Both the position numbers and the translations under genes were made by a program. Below, one piece after another: positions 37,718 to 47,865 of a stretch of DNA of 64,000 nucleotides (its first letter is position 1; every line of letters begins with the position of its first letter). This DNA is from an uncultured Roseovarius sp. (GTDB taxonomy: Bacteria > Pseudomonadota > Alphaproteobacteria > Rhodobacterales > Rhodobacteraceae). The notes under the pieces are model-generated. The model was not told where the DNA came from. It was given only the letters and a program-made list of their open reading frames with translations, and searched no databases. The DNA lies in the NCBI GenBank assembly GCA_947496175.1, contig CANMBU010000001.1:930001-994000 (forward strand), in the 5' to 3' direction.

Positions 37718-37728
37718 TATGATCAAAT
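37718..37728. promoter_or_regulatory. Candidate GntR half-site upstream of the aminotransferase
   Basis: TATGATCAAAT lies 54 bp before the aminotransferase start. The same half-sites, TATGATC and GATCAAAT, recur spaced apart at 38524-38543 before the GntR and FAD-oxidase genes. Sharing across two promoters next to a regulator suggests a common operator. Confidence 0.4.
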
Positions 37729-37751
37729 TATTTTGAGTCAATCAACTCAGC

Positions 37752-38441
37752 TCACTTAGAACTGACTTCCAACGATTGTCGCACTTGTTCCATACCTTGA
37801 ATAACGTCTTCCCGGATGGCGCGCGCTGCAGCTTCGGCATCACGCGCATGCATCGCATCCAAAATATCCTTATGCTTATCTGGCAAGCTCTGAGTGCCAA
37901 TGCGCCCACATACAACTCTCAGCGATGGCCCAAACCGAAGCCATAGGCCCTCTGCCAAGTCTGCTAGAATTTGTGCGTCAGCAATCGCATAGATTTTTGT
38001 GTGGAACTGATAGTTCTCATGCAAGTATTCGCGCAAATCTCCACGCACAATCGCTTGGTCCAATGCATGATCGAGTGATTTGAGATGTGCCAGATCGTCA
38101 AGCGTCGCTCGTTCCGTTGCCCTTAGCGCCAAATGCGGATCAAGCCACTGACGCGCCAAAATAAGCTCGCTTATGTTTTCAGCATTGAGAGTTGGAACAC
38201 AGACACGGCGGTTGCCCTGAAACTCCAAAGCTCCTTCCGCCGTCAGACGACGAATGGCCTCTCGCACCGGCGTCATTCCTGCACCAAGCTGGTCTGTCAA
38301 ACCCTGGATGGTGACGGGTTGCCCCGGTGCCAGATCCCCGAACAGGATCATGTCTCGCAAAGTCTGATAAATGACCTGGTGTGCCGGAAGCGCGGCTTGT
38401 CCTTGCGTGGCCACTTCAACTTTGCCTGCTGACTTGTTCAT
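37752..38441 (-). CDS. GntR-family (FCD-type) transcriptional regulator
   Basis: The 229-residue protein has an N-terminal GntR winged helix (about residues 20-85, GMTPVREAIRRLTAEGALEF) and an all-helical FCD ligand domain with metal-binding-type histidines (NYQFHTKIY, and HKDILDAMHARD). The start is the ATG beginning MNKSAGK, with AAGG upstream; an in-frame GTG 18 codons earlier is less likely. It sits between the aminotransferase and the divergent FAD oxidase and probably controls both. Confidence 0.87.
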   Translation of the reverse strand: MNKSAGKVEVATQGQAALPAHQVIYQTLRDMILFGDLAPGQPVTIQGLTDQLGAGMTPVREAIRRLTAEGALEFQGNRRVCVPTLNAENISELILARQWLDPHLALRATERATLDDLAHLKSLDHALDQAIVRGDLREYLHENYQFHTKIYAIADAQILADLAEGLWLRFGPSLRVVCGRIGTQSLPDKHKDILDAMHARDAEAAARAIREDVIQGMEQVRQSLEVSSK

Positions 38442-38523
38442 CAGAGCCGTACCTTTCAGAGGCCGCGGCCAATCCTGACTTGCGAGCTTGGCCACGAGGT
38501 GAATACAGTATCATTTTACGCAG

Positions 38524-38543
38524 TATGATCTTTTTGATCAAAT
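38524..38543. promoter_or_regulatory. Candidate GntR operator between gntR and the FAD oxidase
   Basis: TATGATC-TTTTT-GATCAAAT contains the palindrome TGATC-N5-GATCA (38526-38540) 28 bp before the FAD-oxidase start. It is the spaced counterpart of the site at 37718-37728. A GntR dimer bound here could block both divergent promoters. Confidence 0.5.
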
Positions 38544-38571
38544 CCAACAGCCAGAAAGCCACGAAATACGG

Positions 38572-39912
38572 ATGAGCGACCTAGACAGGATATGGGAAGA
38601 CGAAGCCTATGGGGCGGGTCCGATTGAATCCTGCTGGTGGGCCGAAACAGTGGAGCCGCAGGATTGGCCGTCTTTAACCTCAGACATCAAAACAGATGTT
38701 GCGGTCATCGGCGCTGGGTTCACCGGCTTGTCCGCTGCACTGCACCTGGCCGAGGCGGGGTTGAGCGTAACTGTCCTAGAGGCACAACACCCTTACTGGG
38801 GTGCGTCGGGACGCAATGGTGGATTCTGCTGTTTAGGTGGCGCGAAAGCCAGTCATGCGGATTTGGTTGCACGCTTTGGCAAAGAAGAAGCACGAGGGTT
38901 TTGCCAGGCCGAGAAATCGGCCGTCGAATTTGTTGATGGGCTTATTGACCGGCTTGGGCTGGCGGTCGACCGCCATTCCGAAGGGGAAACGCAACTGGCG
39001 CACAGACCACGGGACTTCGAAGACCTGAAGGCAGGCGTTGAACAGACACGGGATTTGTATGGGCTGGAGACCCAAATCATTCCTCCGGAAGAATTAGCCC
39101 AGGCCGGGATGAAGGGACCATTCCATGGTGCGGCAACGGTCAATATCGGATTTGCGTTGAACCCCCGCAAATACGCATCTGGGTTAGCGAATGCAGCACA
39201 AAGTGCCGGTGCCAAGATCTTTGCCAGAAGTTCCGTAACGAAAATCGAGGAATTATCTAGCGCAGAATACCGACTTTATACAAAAGGCGGCTCTGTTACT
39301 GCCAAAAAGTTCATTTTGTCCACTAACGGCTATAGCTCGGACAACGTTCCAAACTGGATGTCTGGGCGGTATCTGCCCACCCAATCCAGTGTCCTAGTCA
39401 CACGTCCGATCAGCAAAGATGAGCAACTGGCACAAGGATGGACCAGCACGCAGATGTGCTACGACACACGACACTTGCTGCACTATTTCCGGCTCATGCC
39501 AAATGGGCGCATGCTGTTTGGTATGCGTGGAGGATTGACCCACACGCCTCAAAGCGAAAGGACTATTCGCCAGAAAATCCGTTCCGATTTCGACACCATG
39601 TTTCCCGCATGGTCACTTATAGAAACCCCCTATTATTGGTCGGGCTTCGTCTGTCTCACACGTGATTTGATCCCCTATGCCGGTCCAATTCCGGGAATGG
39701 AGGGTGGGTTTGCTGGTTTTGCCTATCACGGCAATGGTGTCTCAATGGGAAGCTACACAGGGCGATTGCTGGCCGATCTTGTGCGTGGCATCGAACCCAA
39801 ATCTCCATACCCAGCACCCATGCGGCATGTGCCAAGACGTTTTCCATTAGGTCGCTTGCGCAGATTACTGATACGTCCCGCATACCTGCGATATGCTTGG
39901 CTTGATCGCTAG
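38572..39912 (+). CDS. FAD-dependent oxidoreductase, PuuB/DadA-type
   Basis: The 446-residue DAO-family flavoprotein has the FAD fold VAVIGAGFTGLSAALHLAEAG near residue 43, the ASGRNGG segment and a C-terminal GFAYHGNGVSMGSYTGRLLADL. The family includes gamma-glutamylputrescine oxidase, which it resembles most, and other amine oxidases. The polyamine-type neighbours support an amine substrate. No PuuA ligase or PuuD hydrolase is nearby. Its stop and that of the convergent DMT transporter are the two strands of one CTAG. Confidence 0.85.
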   Translation: MSDLDRIWEDEAYGAGPIESCWWAETVEPQDWPSLTSDIKTDVAVIGAGFTGLSAALHLAEAGLSVTVLEAQHPYWGASGRNGGFCCLGGAKASHADLVARFGKEEARGFCQAEKSAVEFVDGLIDRLGLAVDRHSEGETQLAHRPRDFEDLKAGVEQTRDLYGLETQIIPPEELAQAGMKGPFHGAATVNIGFALNPRKYASGLANAAQSAGAKIFARSSVTKIEELSSAEYRLYTKGGSVTAKKFILSTNGYSSDNVPNWMSGRYLPTQSSVLVTRPISKDEQLAQGWTSTQMCYDTRHLLHYFRLMPNGRMLFGMRGGLTHTPQSERTIRQKIRSDFDTMFPAWSLIETPYYWSGFVCLTRDLIPYAGPIPGMEGGFAGFAYHGNGVSMGSYTGRLLADLVRGIEPKSPYPAPMRHVPRRFPLGRLRRLLIRPAYLRYAWLDR

Positions 39913-40832
39913 CCCTGCGGGGTTTTGAGCGACCGCGCGCGACCTCGTTTCAGGCCAAGCTGACGTTCCCTCAATATGATGATGATTCCAGCTAGAATGA
40001 CCAGCCCACCGCCAACCAGCATCTGCTGCGTCGGGATCTCGTCGAAAAAGACATACCCGATTGCAATGGCAAACAGCATCGAAGCGTAGTCGAAGGGCGC
40101 AATGACACTGGCATCTGCGTATCGGTAGGCAGAGGTTAAAAAGATCTGTGCAGCGCCGCCAAGTATACCCGCCAAAATCAAGAAAACAGTCTCTGTTACA
40201 CCCGGAATCACCCATCCGAAGGGTAAGGTGAGTAAGGACAGAACTGTCGATGTAAGCGAGAAATAGAACACAATCGCGCTGGTCTGTTCTGTCTTTACAA
40301 GCTTTCGAATATAGATTTGTGCCAAGGCCGCACAGGTCGCACCTAGCAGAACAAGAACTGCTCCTACGGCCTGCGCTGTTTCAACATTGGGTCCGCTTAG
40401 AGTTGTCAGTCGCGGTGCCAAAACGATGAGGACGCCCGCGAGCCCAAGCGCAACAGCCCCAATCCGAAACACGCCGACTTTTTCGTCAAGAAACATCGCC
40501 GCAAACACGACAACCAGCAGCGGCGCGGCATAACCCAAAGCCGTGACTTCAGGCAGGGGTAAAAGACCCAAACCAGCAAACATCAGACCCATGGCTGTGG
40601 TTCCTACAACACCGCGCCAGAAATGCCCCATACGCGACTCAACTTTGAGCCCGGTTCGCATCTCGCCACGAAAGGCAAGCCAGGCGAAAATCACCGGGAT
40701 CGCAAAAAACGACCGGAAAAATACGGCCTGTCCCGGCGGCACATGCTCGGACGCTGCTTTGATCAGAGCAGACATGACGATGAAGAGCATCACCGCGCAG
40801 AGTTTGAGGGCAATTCCCTTGAACGGGTTCAT
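39909..40832 (-). CDS. DMT superfamily (EamA) transporter
   Basis: The 307-residue protein has ten membrane segments in two EamA repeats, the standard drug/metabolite transporter form, with a cytoplasmic basic tail. AAAGG lies 8 nt before the start. It follows tmpB with a 69-bp gap on the same strand, so it may move the phosphonate, glycine betaine or another amine. Direction and substrate are not predictable. Confidence 0.87.
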   Translation of the reverse strand: MNPFKGIALKLCAVMLFIVMSALIKAASEHVPPGQAVFFRSFFAIPVIFAWLAFRGEMRTGLKVESRMGHFWRGVVGTTAMGLMFAGLGLLPLPEVTALGYAAPLLVVVFAAMFLDEKVGVFRIGAVALGLAGVLIVLAPRLTTLSGPNVETAQAVGAVLVLLGATCAALAQIYIRKLVKTEQTSAIVFYFSLTSTVLSLLTLPFGWVIPGVTETVFLILAGILGGAAQIFLTSAYRYADASVIAPFDYASMLFAIAIGYVFFDEIPTQQMLVGGGLVILAGIIIILRERQLGLKRGRARSLKTPQG

Positions 40833-40901
40833 AGACTGGCCTTTCTCGTCAGAAAGTGACGGATGGCCTGCAATTTTTCAAATGCCGTCTCAGCAACCCT
40901 G

Positions 40902-41489
40902 CTATGTCACGGCGCAATGCGCATCAACGACGCGCTGCACCATGGGTGCAAAATGGGCAAAACCGGGCGTCTGCATATCCGGATCTTTACCCGCATCGTC
41001 GAGATAGCGAACAGCAACGATGTCTTGCACGTTCGGGTTACGTTCAAATTCCGCGACCTCAAGGTCATTCATCGGCCCACCCTGAAGGTTCAAAGAATGC
41101 ACAGACGCATCCGACAACTCGCCAAAATAAGCAGGGTTAGTGGCGCATAGATATCTCTTGGCGGCCACATGATACCGCACACAATCTGTGACAATGGTCG
41201 GAAAGAAAGCCTCAAGAACTTTCGCGCCAGCCTCTTCGTGATACCTATCTTTTGTATCCTCCATTGAAAATGTGCCGAACTCGGAAGTGAAATGCCCAAT
41301 ATCATGCAAAAGCGTCGCGACAATAATCTCTTCACTCAGGCCTTTTTGCTCTGCGAAAGTGGCCCCTTGTAACATGTGCTGAGCCATCGTGACCGGTTCG
41401 CCTAAGTATTCCTCATCCCCACAACGCGCAAAGATGTCGGCGATGAAATCGACTATGTTTGCTTGTGTTAGAGTCTTATTCATACTCAT
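40902..41489 (-). CDS. tmpB: HD-domain mixed-valent di-iron oxygenase, TmpB
   Basis: TmpB cleaves the carbon-phosphorus bond of (R)-1-hydroxy-2-(trimethylamino)ethylphosphonate, giving glycine betaine and phosphate. This 195-residue protein has every PhnZ-type residue at matching spacing: iron ligands H38, H62, D63, H84, H107 and D164, plus the gating pair Y28 and E31 in the YLGE motif. This separates it from ordinary HD phosphohydrolases. The ATG follows the tmpA stop directly, with no gap, so the two are coupled. Confidence 0.87.
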   Translation of the reverse strand: MSMNKTLTQANIVDFIADIFARCGDEEYLGEPVTMAQHMLQGATFAEQKGLSEEIIVATLLHDIGHFTSEFGTFSMEDTKDRYHEEAGAKVLEAFFPTIVTDCVRYHVAAKRYLCATNPAYFGELSDASVHSLNLQGGPMNDLEVAEFERNPNVQDIVAVRYLDDAGKDPDMQTPGFAHFAPMVQRVVDAHCAVT

Positions 41490-42653
<1,164 letters not shown>

Positions 42654-42791
42654 CTATCGCGCCGCTTGCATCAGCGCCGTTGAATTTCCGACGCGCTACT
42701 ATGCCTGAAAACGACATTGGCGTCGGTTTTGCGTGTTCCAAGTGATCTGCTGGTTGCCATGCTTCGTATTTACCAGGAAAGGAGAGGCACA

Positions 42792-43322
42792 ATGCGTACA
42801 CTGCTTGGAATTTTGTTTTGCCTTTTGGCAATGCCAGCCTGGGCACTGGATCTCGAAAGCAAGTTTTCCAACATCGACGGCGGCACGCATCAGCTCTCGA
42901 GTTGGGTGGGTCAGCCCATTTTGGTTGTCAACACAGCGTCCCTCTGTGGCTTCACTGGGCAATATTCCGATCTGCAAAGACTGCACGATACCTATAGCGA
43001 CAAAGGACTCGTCGTACTGGCTGTTCCCTCTGACGACTTTTCACAAGAACTTGGAAGCGAAGATGAGGTCAAAGAATTTTGTGAGGTTAATTACAACATC
43101 ACTCTGCCAATGACCGGCATCACCAGTGTGACAGGCGCTCATGCGCATCCGTTTTACAAATCTCTTGCCACGGAAGAGGGATTCCAACCGACTTGGAATT
43201 TTAACAAAGTTCTGATTGATACCGACGGTGAGGTCGCTGGCACATTCCGATCTTCCGTTAAGCCAATGTCTCGCCAAATTACAGGTCCGATTGAAGACAT
43301 GCTCAGTCAGATAGGCGGCTAG
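42792..43322 (+). CDS. Secreted glutathione peroxidase family protein
   Basis: The 176-residue protein has a signal peptide (MRTLLGILFCLLAMPAWA) and a thioredoxin-like GPx fold, with the peroxidatic cysteine in NTASLCGFTGQY and the conserved Trp-Asn in PTWNFNKVLI. Export suggests peroxide defence in the periplasm, with thioredoxin-like rather than glutathione reductant likely. GGAGAGG lies 5-6 nt before the start; the longer frame is unlikely. It is divergent from tmpA, and its 3' end overlaps the convergent GlxA-type gene by 20 bp. Confidence 0.9.
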   Translation: MRTLLGILFCLLAMPAWALDLESKFSNIDGGTHQLSSWVGQPILVVNTASLCGFTGQYSDLQRLHDTYSDKGLVVLAVPSDDFSQELGSEDEVKEFCEVNYNITLPMTGITSVTGAHAHPFYKSLATEEGFQPTWNFNKVLIDTDGEVAGTFRSSVKPMSRQITGPIEDMLSQIGG

Positions 43323-44289
43323 ACACACGCGCCGCACCCGGCTCTTTGCTGGGTGGTACGTTGTAGACCTTTCGGTAAGCGCGTGAAAAATGCGTCGGAC
43401 TGGCAAATCCGCATAAGACGCTAATTTCGGTGACGCTCATATCTGTTTGCCTCAACAGATGGCGCGCTTTTTCTAATCTAGTCGTGATGTAGTACCGGCT
43501 GGGCGATATACTTAACACCGATTGAAACAGACGTTCCAACTGGCGAACTGACACTCCAATTTCAGCGGCGATTTCACTCAACTTCAGAGGATCTTCTATC
43601 GTGTTGCGCATGATCTCAATTGCCTGAATGACCTTGCGATTGCCCCGTGCAAGGCGGGACGGAAGCGTCAGGCGCTGCGCATGATCTTGATCACGCGGGG
43701 CGGTATAGACCATCTGCTCGGCGACCCACTCCACCAACTTCAGACCATAGTCTTCTTCAATGAGATGCAGCATCAGGTCCATAGAAGACGCACCTCCAGC
43801 ACAGGAAAACACACGCCCGTCCACAGAATAAATCGTATCCTGCATACTGACCTGTGGCAGCGCCTCAGTCAGCGCATCCACATATTCCCAATGCGTCGTC
43901 ACGCGTTTGCCCGCGATCAACCCGGCAAGGGCCAACGTATAGGTCCCACTGCTCAACGCACCAAAACTGATGCCTTTGCGCGTCTCACGCCGCAACCAGG
44001 CCAGTACGTCGCGCGTGCTTCCTTCGACAGCCTGTTCACCTGCGCAAACAACAAGCGTATCTTCGCGACGCAGGTTTTCCAGACCGCCATCAACCTCGAC
44101 TGTCACACCATTCCAGGCGCGCGCTGGTTTTCCATCGGCGCTCAGCAACCGCCATTCATAAAACCGTTTGCCGCTGGAATGACGATTGGCAAGGCTTAGT
44201 GCTTCGAGTGCACAAGTAAATCCAAGCATCGAATAGCCCGGGATCAACAGGAAAACATAGCGCTTGGGCGCGTGTTCGTGTTCCGTCAT
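43303..44289 (-). CDS. GlxA/GbdR-type AraC-family transcriptional regulator
   Basis: The 328-residue protein has an N-terminal class I glutamine-amidotransferase-like domain (about residues 10-185) and a C-terminal AraC helix-turn-helix pair (about 215-315, LSEIAAEIGVSVRQLERLFQ and TEISVLCGFASPTHFSRAYRK). This is the build of GbdR, the activator of glycine betaine and dimethylglycine catabolism. It follows the dimethylglycine dehydrogenase gene by 21 bp on the same strand and probably controls that gene, and perhaps tmpAB. Confidence 0.86.
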   Translation of the reverse strand: MTEHEHAPKRYVFLLIPGYSMLGFTCALEALSLANRHSSGKRFYEWRLLSADGKPARAWNGVTVEVDGGLENLRREDTLVVCAGEQAVEGSTRDVLAWLRRETRKGISFGALSSGTYTLALAGLIAGKRVTTHWEYVDALTEALPQVSMQDTIYSVDGRVFSCAGGASSMDLMLHLIEEDYGLKLVEWVAEQMVYTAPRDQDHAQRLTLPSRLARGNRKVIQAIEIMRNTIEDPLKLSEIAAEIGVSVRQLERLFQSVLSISPSRYYITTRLEKARHLLRQTDMSVTEISVLCGFASPTHFSRAYRKVYNVPPSKEPGAARVSSRLSD

Positions 44290-44310
44290 TCCCGGGCCAT
44301 CCCTTTGATG

Positions 44311-46785
44311 TCAGCTGCGCATATTTGCTCCGTTGGCGTCGTAAACCGGAGCACCTTGAACTTCCGCCTTGTACATCTCACCAAGAATTTCCACGTCGAG
44401 CACCTCACCGGCACCCGCATGTTCGCTTGCGACATAGGCCATCGCCATAGACCGCCCAACGCGGTGTGCGTAGCCCCCCGCCGTGATGTATCCAATGGCC
44501 TCACCGCCGCGAAGAACAGCCTCATCTCCGGTCACATCAATCCTGTCTACATCAATGGTCAGAGTGACCAATTTGCGCTCCACGCCTTCTTTGGCAAAAG
44601 CCTCAGTCGCAGCTTTACCCACGAAATCTTTCTTCCAGTTGATGAAAGCATCCAGACCTGATTCAACTGCGTTGAAGTCAGGCCGAAATTCCAGTGTCCA
44701 GGCACCCCACCCTTTCTCCAACCTCATCGACATCAATGCACGCGCGCCATACCACCGATATCCCAAATCGGCACCCGCGTCCTCAATCGCCTCCGCCAGA
44801 CGCAAAAGATACTGTGGGCGACAGTAGATTTCGTACCCAAGCTCACCGCTAAACGATATCCGATTGAGGATGACCGGTACGCCTCCAACAAAGGTCTGGC
44901 GCAAATCACGGAACTTTAAAGCCTCAGCGCTCACATCATCGCGTGTGATGCGAGACAGCAGCTCTCTAGATTTGGGACCGCTCAGCGCAATGCCGTGCCA
45001 ATCATCTGAGGCATTCCGATAGCTCACATCGTTTGGCAGATCCTTTTCGAACCAGCGGCGATGCGCTTCTTGCATTGCTCCAGAGCCAAACAGAATAAAA
45101 TGATCCTCAGACAGGCACGCCACCGTCAAATCACCATACAGCCGCCCCTTGGGTGTCAGCATCGGCGTTAGCGTCAATCGACCCGGTTTGGGGACGTACC
45201 CAGCAAGAACAGAGTCTAAATACGCACGGGCGCCTTTGCCGGTAAATTCATGTTTCGCGAAGTTCGCAATCTCTATACCGCCAACCGCGTTTTGCACCGC
45301 TTCGATCTCACGCGCGACATAGTCATGACTGCGATTGCGCTCGAATGATGGTTCTTCATGCGCATCTTCTGGCCCATCAGCGAACCACAGGGCATGCTCA
45401 AGACCAAAGCCCTGATCCATGCGCGCTCCTCGTGCAACAAGCCTGTCGTAGAGCGCCGTTGTCTTTTGCATCCGGCCCTTGGGCAACGTCTCGTTGGGAA
45501 AGGTCATGACAAAGCGACGCTCATAGTTCTCCGTCGACTTGACCGTACCCCAATCAGGCGTGGCCCAATCCCCAAACCGCGCGACATCCATAGCCCAGAC
45601 ATCAATCGACGGCTCTCCGTCAATCATCCATTCCGCCATGGTCAGGCCAACGCCGCCCCCCTGACAGAAGCCCGCCATAACGCCAACCGCGCACCAGTAA
45701 TTATGCATACCCGGCACGGGACCGATCATCGGATTACCGTCAGGTCCGAAAGTGAAAGGGCCGTTGATCGCATCTTTGATCCCAGCATCAGCCAATGCAG
45801 GAATTCTTTCAAATCCAAGCTCAAGACGATCTGCGATATTCTCCAGCTTGGGCTGCAAAAGTTCATGCCCGAAATCCCAAGGCGTCCCACCGACTTTCCA
45901 GGGCGTTCCCACCGGCTCATATGTGCCCAGAAGCATCCCATCACGTTCCTGCCGGAAATAGATGTTGGCCTCATAGTCAATACCACAGGGCAGACGAGAT
46001 CCGAAGTTGGCCACTTCATCGATCCGGTCTGTTAGCAAATAATGATGCTCCATTGGCTGCACCGGGATGTTCAGCCCGGCCATATGCCCCACTTCCCGTG
46101 CCCAAAGACCACCACAGTTTACGACGTATTCTGCAATAATAGTGCCTCTTTCGGTGGTTACTTCCCACTGACCATCCGGTCTCTGTGTCGTTGCTGTCAC
46201 CGGTGTGTGCGTGAAGTATTGCCCGCCATAGTGCTTGGCGGCTTTGGCAAAGGCATAGGTCGTACCGGACGGGTCCAGATCACCATCCTGATCGTCCCAG
46301 AGCGCTGCATAATAGTGCTTGGGATCAATCAACGGATGGCGGTCCGCCAACTCTTTGGGGCTGATCCATTCCTGGTGCAGACCCATATACCGCGCCTTGG
46401 ACCGCTCGCGCTTGAGGTAATCGTGCCAGGCCTTGTTCGAGGCGACATAAAAGCCGCCTGTCATGTGCAGCCCTACGGACTGTCCGGAAAGCTCCTCAAT
46501 CTCCTTGTAGAGTCCGATTGTATAGCTCTGCAGGCGACTGATGTTTGGATCTGAACTAATCGTGTGAATTTGCCCCGCCGCATGCCAGCTTGACCCGGAT
46601 GTCAGCTCATTACGCTCCAGAAGGACCACATCTTTCCACCCAAACTTGCTGAGGTGAAACAGGATGGAGCATCCCACCACACCGCCACCTATGATTGCCA
46701 CTTTCGCGTGACTGGGAAGCGGCTTTCCCCGGCTTGTCTCATCTGTCTGAATATTGAGCGTGGATTGCGCCAGCGTATCACTCAT
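44311..46785 (-). CDS. Dimethylglycine/sarcosine dehydrogenase-type FAD and folate enzyme
   Basis: The 824-residue protein has an N-terminal DAO FAD domain (VAIIGGGVVGCSILFHL), with H68 in SSWHAAG as the usual histidine for covalent FAD, a central FAO_M segment, and a C-terminal GcvT-type tetrahydrofolate domain. It demethylates N-methylated glycines, passing the one-carbon unit to folate. Dimethylglycine is the expected substrate given the TmpAB and MttB-like neighbours; sarcosine is an alternative. It lies 39 bp after tdh on the same strand. Confidence 0.9.
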   Translation of the reverse strand: MSDTLAQSTLNIQTDETSRGKPLPSHAKVAIIGGGVVGCSILFHLSKFGWKDVVLLERNELTSGSSWHAAGQIHTISSDPNISRLQSYTIGLYKEIEELSGQSVGLHMTGGFYVASNKAWHDYLKRERSKARYMGLHQEWISPKELADRHPLIDPKHYYAALWDDQDGDLDPSGTTYAFAKAAKHYGGQYFTHTPVTATTQRPDGQWEVTTERGTIIAEYVVNCGGLWAREVGHMAGLNIPVQPMEHHYLLTDRIDEVANFGSRLPCGIDYEANIYFRQERDGMLLGTYEPVGTPWKVGGTPWDFGHELLQPKLENIADRLELGFERIPALADAGIKDAINGPFTFGPDGNPMIGPVPGMHNYWCAVGVMAGFCQGGGVGLTMAEWMIDGEPSIDVWAMDVARFGDWATPDWGTVKSTENYERRFVMTFPNETLPKGRMQKTTALYDRLVARGARMDQGFGLEHALWFADGPEDAHEEPSFERNRSHDYVAREIEAVQNAVGGIEIANFAKHEFTGKGARAYLDSVLAGYVPKPGRLTLTPMLTPKGRLYGDLTVACLSEDHFILFGSGAMQEAHRRWFEKDLPNDVSYRNASDDWHGIALSGPKSRELLSRITRDDVSAEALKFRDLRQTFVGGVPVILNRISFSGELGYEIYCRPQYLLRLAEAIEDAGADLGYRWYGARALMSMRLEKGWGAWTLEFRPDFNAVESGLDAFINWKKDFVGKAATEAFAKEGVERKLVTLTIDVDRIDVTGDEAVLRGGEAIGYITAGGYAHRVGRSMAMAYVASEHAGAGEVLDVEILGEMYKAEVQGAPVYDANGANMRS

Positions 46786-46824
46786 GGTCTTTTCCTCGTC
46801 GTCCTTTACCCGCGTGAGCGCGGC

Positions 46825-47862
46825 TTATGTCCAATCCATCACGACTTTGCCGGCATTGCCCGAAATCATCGCGGCAAACCCGTCTTCAAAATCGTCGATG
46901 GAGATCCTGTGTGTGATGAGCCCCGAGACGTCGAGACCCGACTGGACCAAGGCAATCATCTTGTACCAGGTCTCATACATCTCGCGGCCATAGATGCCCT
47001 TGATATGCAGCATCTTGAATATGACGCTGTTCCAATCAACCGGGAATTCCGTGGGCGCAATACCGAGCAACGCGACTTTCCCGCCATTGTTCATCCGCGC
47101 GATCATCTGCTGCATCGCGGCCGATGCACCAGACATTTCAAGGCCCACATCAAACCCTTCGGTCATGCCGATTTCGTCCATGACATCGCGCAGATTTTCT
47201 TTCGAAACGTCCACTACATGCTGCACACCCATCTTTTGAGCAAGTTCAAGTCGGTAAGGGGTGATATCTGTGATCACAACTTTCCGCGCACCCACCTTTT
47301 GTGCCACCAGCGCGCCCATGATCCCAATGGGGCCAGCCCCGGTGACAAGCACATCTTCCCCCACCAGATCAAAGGACAAAGCAGTGTGCACCGCATTTCC
47401 AAACGGGTCGAAAATAGCCGCGATCTCATCCGGAATGTCCTCCGGGATGGGCACAACATTGTCTTCGGGAATGCAGAGATACTCAGCAAAGCTACCGGGG
47501 CGGTTGACGCCTACACCCTTGGTGTTGCGGCACAGATGACCGCGCCCCGCGCGGCAATTCCGGCAGGTACCGCAGACGATGTGGCCTTCACCCGAGACAC
47601 GCTGACCAATCTTGTACTTCAGGGCCGCTGCACCGGTATCCACGATCTCGCCGACAAACTCATGTCCGACGACCATAGGGACGGGCACAGTCTTGGCACT
47701 GAACTCGTCCCATTTCCAGATATGCACATCCGTGCCACAAATCGCCGACTTTTTAACCTTGATCAGCACATCTGCAGGTCCGGGTTCTGGAACGGGAACA
47801 TGTTCCATCCAAAGTCCGGGCTCGGATTTGGCTTTTACAAGGGCTTTCATCTGGTTCTGCAT
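46825..47862 (-). CDS. tdh: L-threonine 3-dehydrogenase
   Basis: Tdh oxidises threonine to 2-amino-3-ketobutyrate with NAD. The 345-residue zinc medium-chain dehydrogenase has the catalytic zinc region [13 protein letters not shown] and [10 protein letters not shown], the four-cysteine structural zinc lobe ([15 protein letters not shown]) and the NAD motif GAGPIGIMG. It is the third gene of kbl-(PLP enzyme)-tdh, starting 3 nt after the preceding stop. An ATG four codons on would match the start of other Tdh proteins. A small hairpin (46810-46823) follows its stop. Confidence 0.95.
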   Translation of the reverse strand: MQNQMKALVKAKSEPGLWMEHVPVPEPGPADVLIKVKKSAICGTDVHIWKWDEFSAKTVPVPMVVGHEFVGEIVDTGAAALKYKIGQRVSGEGHIVCGTCRNCRAGRGHLCRNTKGVGVNRPGSFAEYLCIPEDNVVPIPEDIPDEIAAIFDPFGNAVHTALSFDLVGEDVLVTGAGPIGIMGALVAQKVGARKVVITDITPYRLELAQKMGVQHVVDVSKENLRDVMDEIGMTEGFDVGLEMSGASAAMQQMIARMNNGGKVALLGIAPTEFPVDWNSVIFKMLHIKGIYGREMYETWYKMIALVQSGLDVSGLITHRISIDDFEDGFAAMISGNAGKVVMDWT

Positions 47863-47865
47863 CGC

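Noticed and set aside
42700..42740. Near-palindrome AAAACGAC-N6-GTCGGTTTT upstream of tmpA as a regulator site or an extra 11-bp repeat
   Set aside because: The arms need a one-base bulge and only a single repeat-like unit is present, so the support is too weak to annotate.
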